From: Candidatus Gottesmanbacteria bacterium RBG_16_37_8
GTDB lineage: Bacteria > Patescibacteriota > Microgenomatia > 2-02-FULL-39-11
NCBI GenBank assembly: GCA_001779055.1
Contig: MFJA01000025.1
Span: 4,432 to 11,262, forward strand
Direction of reading: 5' to 3'
Length of the DNA: 6,831 nt
Below are positions 5,675 to 6,831 of this stretch, piece after piece (the stretch's first letter is position 1; every line of letters begins with the position of its first letter). The notes below the pieces were generated by a model that saw only the letters and a list, made by a program, of their open reading frames with translations, was not told where the DNA came from and did no database searches. The position numbers were made by a program, and so were the translations under genes.

Positions 5675-6831
5675 ATGGTAACTGCCCAAAGATTTCCGGA
5701 TAACCCCATTCTTTCTCCAAATAAGGCATATCCTTGGGAAAGTGAAGCTGTTTTTAACGGCTGTGTTGTCGCGGAAAATAAGACATATTTTCTTCTTTAC
5801 AGAGCAATAGGATCTAAGCAGCAATATGCCAATGTAGAATTGCCGATGTCATCAATTGGTCTGGCAAAGGGCAGTGATCCTAACCATTTTACAGGAAGAC
5901 GCCAATTTATCAGAAATGAGGAGAGTTTCGAGAGGTTTGGTTGTGAGGATCCCCGGGTTACTAAATTTGAGGGGAAGTATTATATTTTCTACACCAGTTT
6001 GTCAACCTATCCCTTTAGTCCTGATGGAATCAAGGTAGCAGCAGCGGTGACATCTGATTTTGAAAGAGTTGAGGAAAAGCATCAGGTAACAACATTTAAT
6101 TCCAAAGCCTTTGCTCTTTTTCCGGAAAGAATAAACGGAAAAATAACTGCCATACTGACTGCCAATACTGATAGACCGCCGTCAAAGATCGCTATTGCCC
6201 AATTTTCGAGAGTTGAAGACATGTGGTCAAAAGTATACTGGGATGATTTCTATACGACCTTAAATGCCCATGCAATGGTTTTACAGAGGTCAGATAATGA
6301 TCATGTAGAGGTTGGGGCGCCTCCGATTAAAACAAAAGACGGCTGGCTTTTAATTTACAGTTATATTTACAATTATTTTATTGCTCATGCGACTTTTGCC
6401 ATTGAAGCGGTTTTACTTAAAGGAGATGATCCAAAACAGGTTATTGCCAGATCCAGGCAGCCACTTTTAGTACCTGAGAAGCATTATGAGCTTTATGGAA
6501 TTGTGCCCAATATTGTTTTTCCGTCAGGAGCCATAGTTGAGAATGATCAGTTGGTTATTTATTACGGGGCAGCTGATACGACAGTTTGCCAAGCCAGGGT
6601 AAATTTGAATGTATTATTAAACGATTTATTACCCCAATCGCAGGGAGTACCGGTATTTAAAACCAAAGATCTAATTCCGGTTGAGAGAAGCCCTAATAAT
6701 CCGATTATTGTTCCAAAAAAAGAGAGCAATTGGGAATCGCGCTACACTTTTAATCCGGGAGCAATCTATGAGGGCGGGAAAGTGCATTTGTTTTACCGGG
6801 CTATGGGAGGGGATGATACCTCAGTTGTTGG
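5675..6831 (+). CDS. Tandem GH130-family protein, 3' end beyond the window
   Basis: The frame is open from ATG 5675 to the window edge (385 full codons, no stop). It follows the first GH130 gene after 10 bp, with only a weak AGGT before the start, so the two are probably co-transcribed. Domain 1 (about 6-318) is GH130: NPILSPN, WESEAVFNGCVV, LLYRAIG (40-46), GCEDPR (89-94) with the expected catalytic Asp92, KAFALFPERINGK (144-156), VGAPPIKTKDGWLLIY (213-228), VPNIVFPSGAI (277-287) and VIYYGAAD (294-301). Where the first gene has FPEKINGKYVIMHR, this domain has an LTANTDRPPSK segment (161-171), so the conserved His is missing. Such loss has been linked to hydrolytic or otherwise different GH130 members, but this is suggestive only. 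After a linker, NNPIIVPKKESNWESRY (341-357), FNPGAIYEGGKVHLFYRAMG (359-378) begin a second GH130 domain, which resembles residues 302-323 of the neighbour. No signal peptide is visible, so the protein is probably cytoplasmic. Confidence 0.87.
   Translation, partial: MVTAQRFPDNPILSPNKAYPWESEAVFNGCVVAENKTYFLLYRAIGSKQQYANVELPMSSIGLAKGSDPNHFTGRRQFIRNEESFERFGCEDPRVTKFEGKYYIFYTSLSTYPFSPDGIKVAAAVTSDFERVEEKHQVTTFNSKAFALFPERINGKITAILTANTDRPPSKIAIAQFSRVEDMWSKVYWDDFYTTLNAHAMVLQRSDNDHVEVGAPPIKTKDGWLLIYSYIYNYFIAHATFAIEAVLLKGDDPKQVIARSRQPLLVPEKHYELYGIVPNIVFPSGAIVENDQLVIYYGAADTTVCQARVNLNVLLNDLLPQSQGVPVFKTKDLIPVERSPNNPIIVPKKESNWESRYTFNPGAIYEGGKVHLFYRAMGGDDTSVV
6742..6822 (+). repeat. Diverged coding repeat, copy 2 (start of the second GH130 domain of the next gene)
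   Basis: Counterpart of 4702-4782, coding for YTFNPGAIYEGGKVHLFYRA. It shows that the second domain of the downstream protein is closer to the active domain of the upstream gene than the downstream protein's own first domain is. This is consistent with duplication and fusion of GH130 units. Confidence 0.55.

Noticed and set aside
5570..5824. 84-codon open frame on the minus strand across the junction of the two GH130 genes
   Set aside because: It lies opposite conserved GH130 coding sequence in both genes and has no recognisable family, and its product (Cys, Ile and Lys rich) looks like an antisense shadow.
5856..6038. 60-codon plus-strand open frame
   Set aside because: It is in another frame inside the GH130 domain that contains the GCEDPR motif, so it is a shadow of the real gene.
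1..6831. Recoded UGA (as in Gracilibacteria/Absconditabacteria)
   Set aside because: No in-frame TGA is needed in any gene, and all visible stops are TAA. The standard code is enough, although recoding cannot be excluded from so few genes.

Overview
The window (about 40% GC by eye, tightly packed, standard code sufficient for every reading frame) holds two divergent gene clusters separated by a 236-bp spacer. There are no RNA genes, insertion sequences or CRISPR repeats that I can see. The gene style resembles Candidate Phyla Radiation/Patescibacteria genomes: short divergent F-ATPase subunits, mostly no Shine-Dalgarno, overlapping genes, and GH130 'glycosidases' of a type I associate with such genomes. 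No marker gene is present, so this placement is an inference with modest confidence.

Left cluster (minus strand, read from 3562 down to 1): an F-type ATPase-like operon in the order c-like, b, delta, alpha, then the first 25 codons of a probable gamma gene that runs off the left edge. The F1 and stalk parts are recognisable. Alpha keeps its P-loop, Walker B and arginine finger, delta keeps its C-terminal motif, and b is a one-helix membrane anchor with a long coiled coil. The membrane part is strange. The c-like protein is 271 aa and is made of a signal peptide, an exported beta-rich domain and then a c-type hairpin. The hairpin keeps the polar GRNP loop, but its second helix has no Asp or Glu where the ion-binding carboxylate should be. 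No a subunit (atpB) lies in this cluster as far as the window shows. The simplest reading is an F1-like motor or ATPase coupled to a surface-exposed domain instead of an ion channel. This is comparable in concept to the F1-like X0 ATPases of mycoplasmas, but the parts differ.

Right cluster (plus strand, 3799 to the window end): two adjacent GH130-family genes 10 bp apart. The first (621 aa) has a degenerate GH130-like N-terminal half and an intact GH130 C-terminal domain with the catalytic Asp. The second starts at 5675 and is still open at 6831. It has a complete GH130 domain with the catalytic Asp followed by the beginning of a second GH130 domain. Neither has a signal peptide, so both probably act in the cytoplasm on beta-mannosides or related oligosaccharides, by phosphorolysis or hydrolysis.

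The spacer 3563-3798 must carry both outward promoters. Only weak candidates are visible, plus a perfect 10-bp palindrome at 3721-3730. Whether the two clusters are linked in function, for example a surface ATPase and glycan use, cannot be decided from this sequence.
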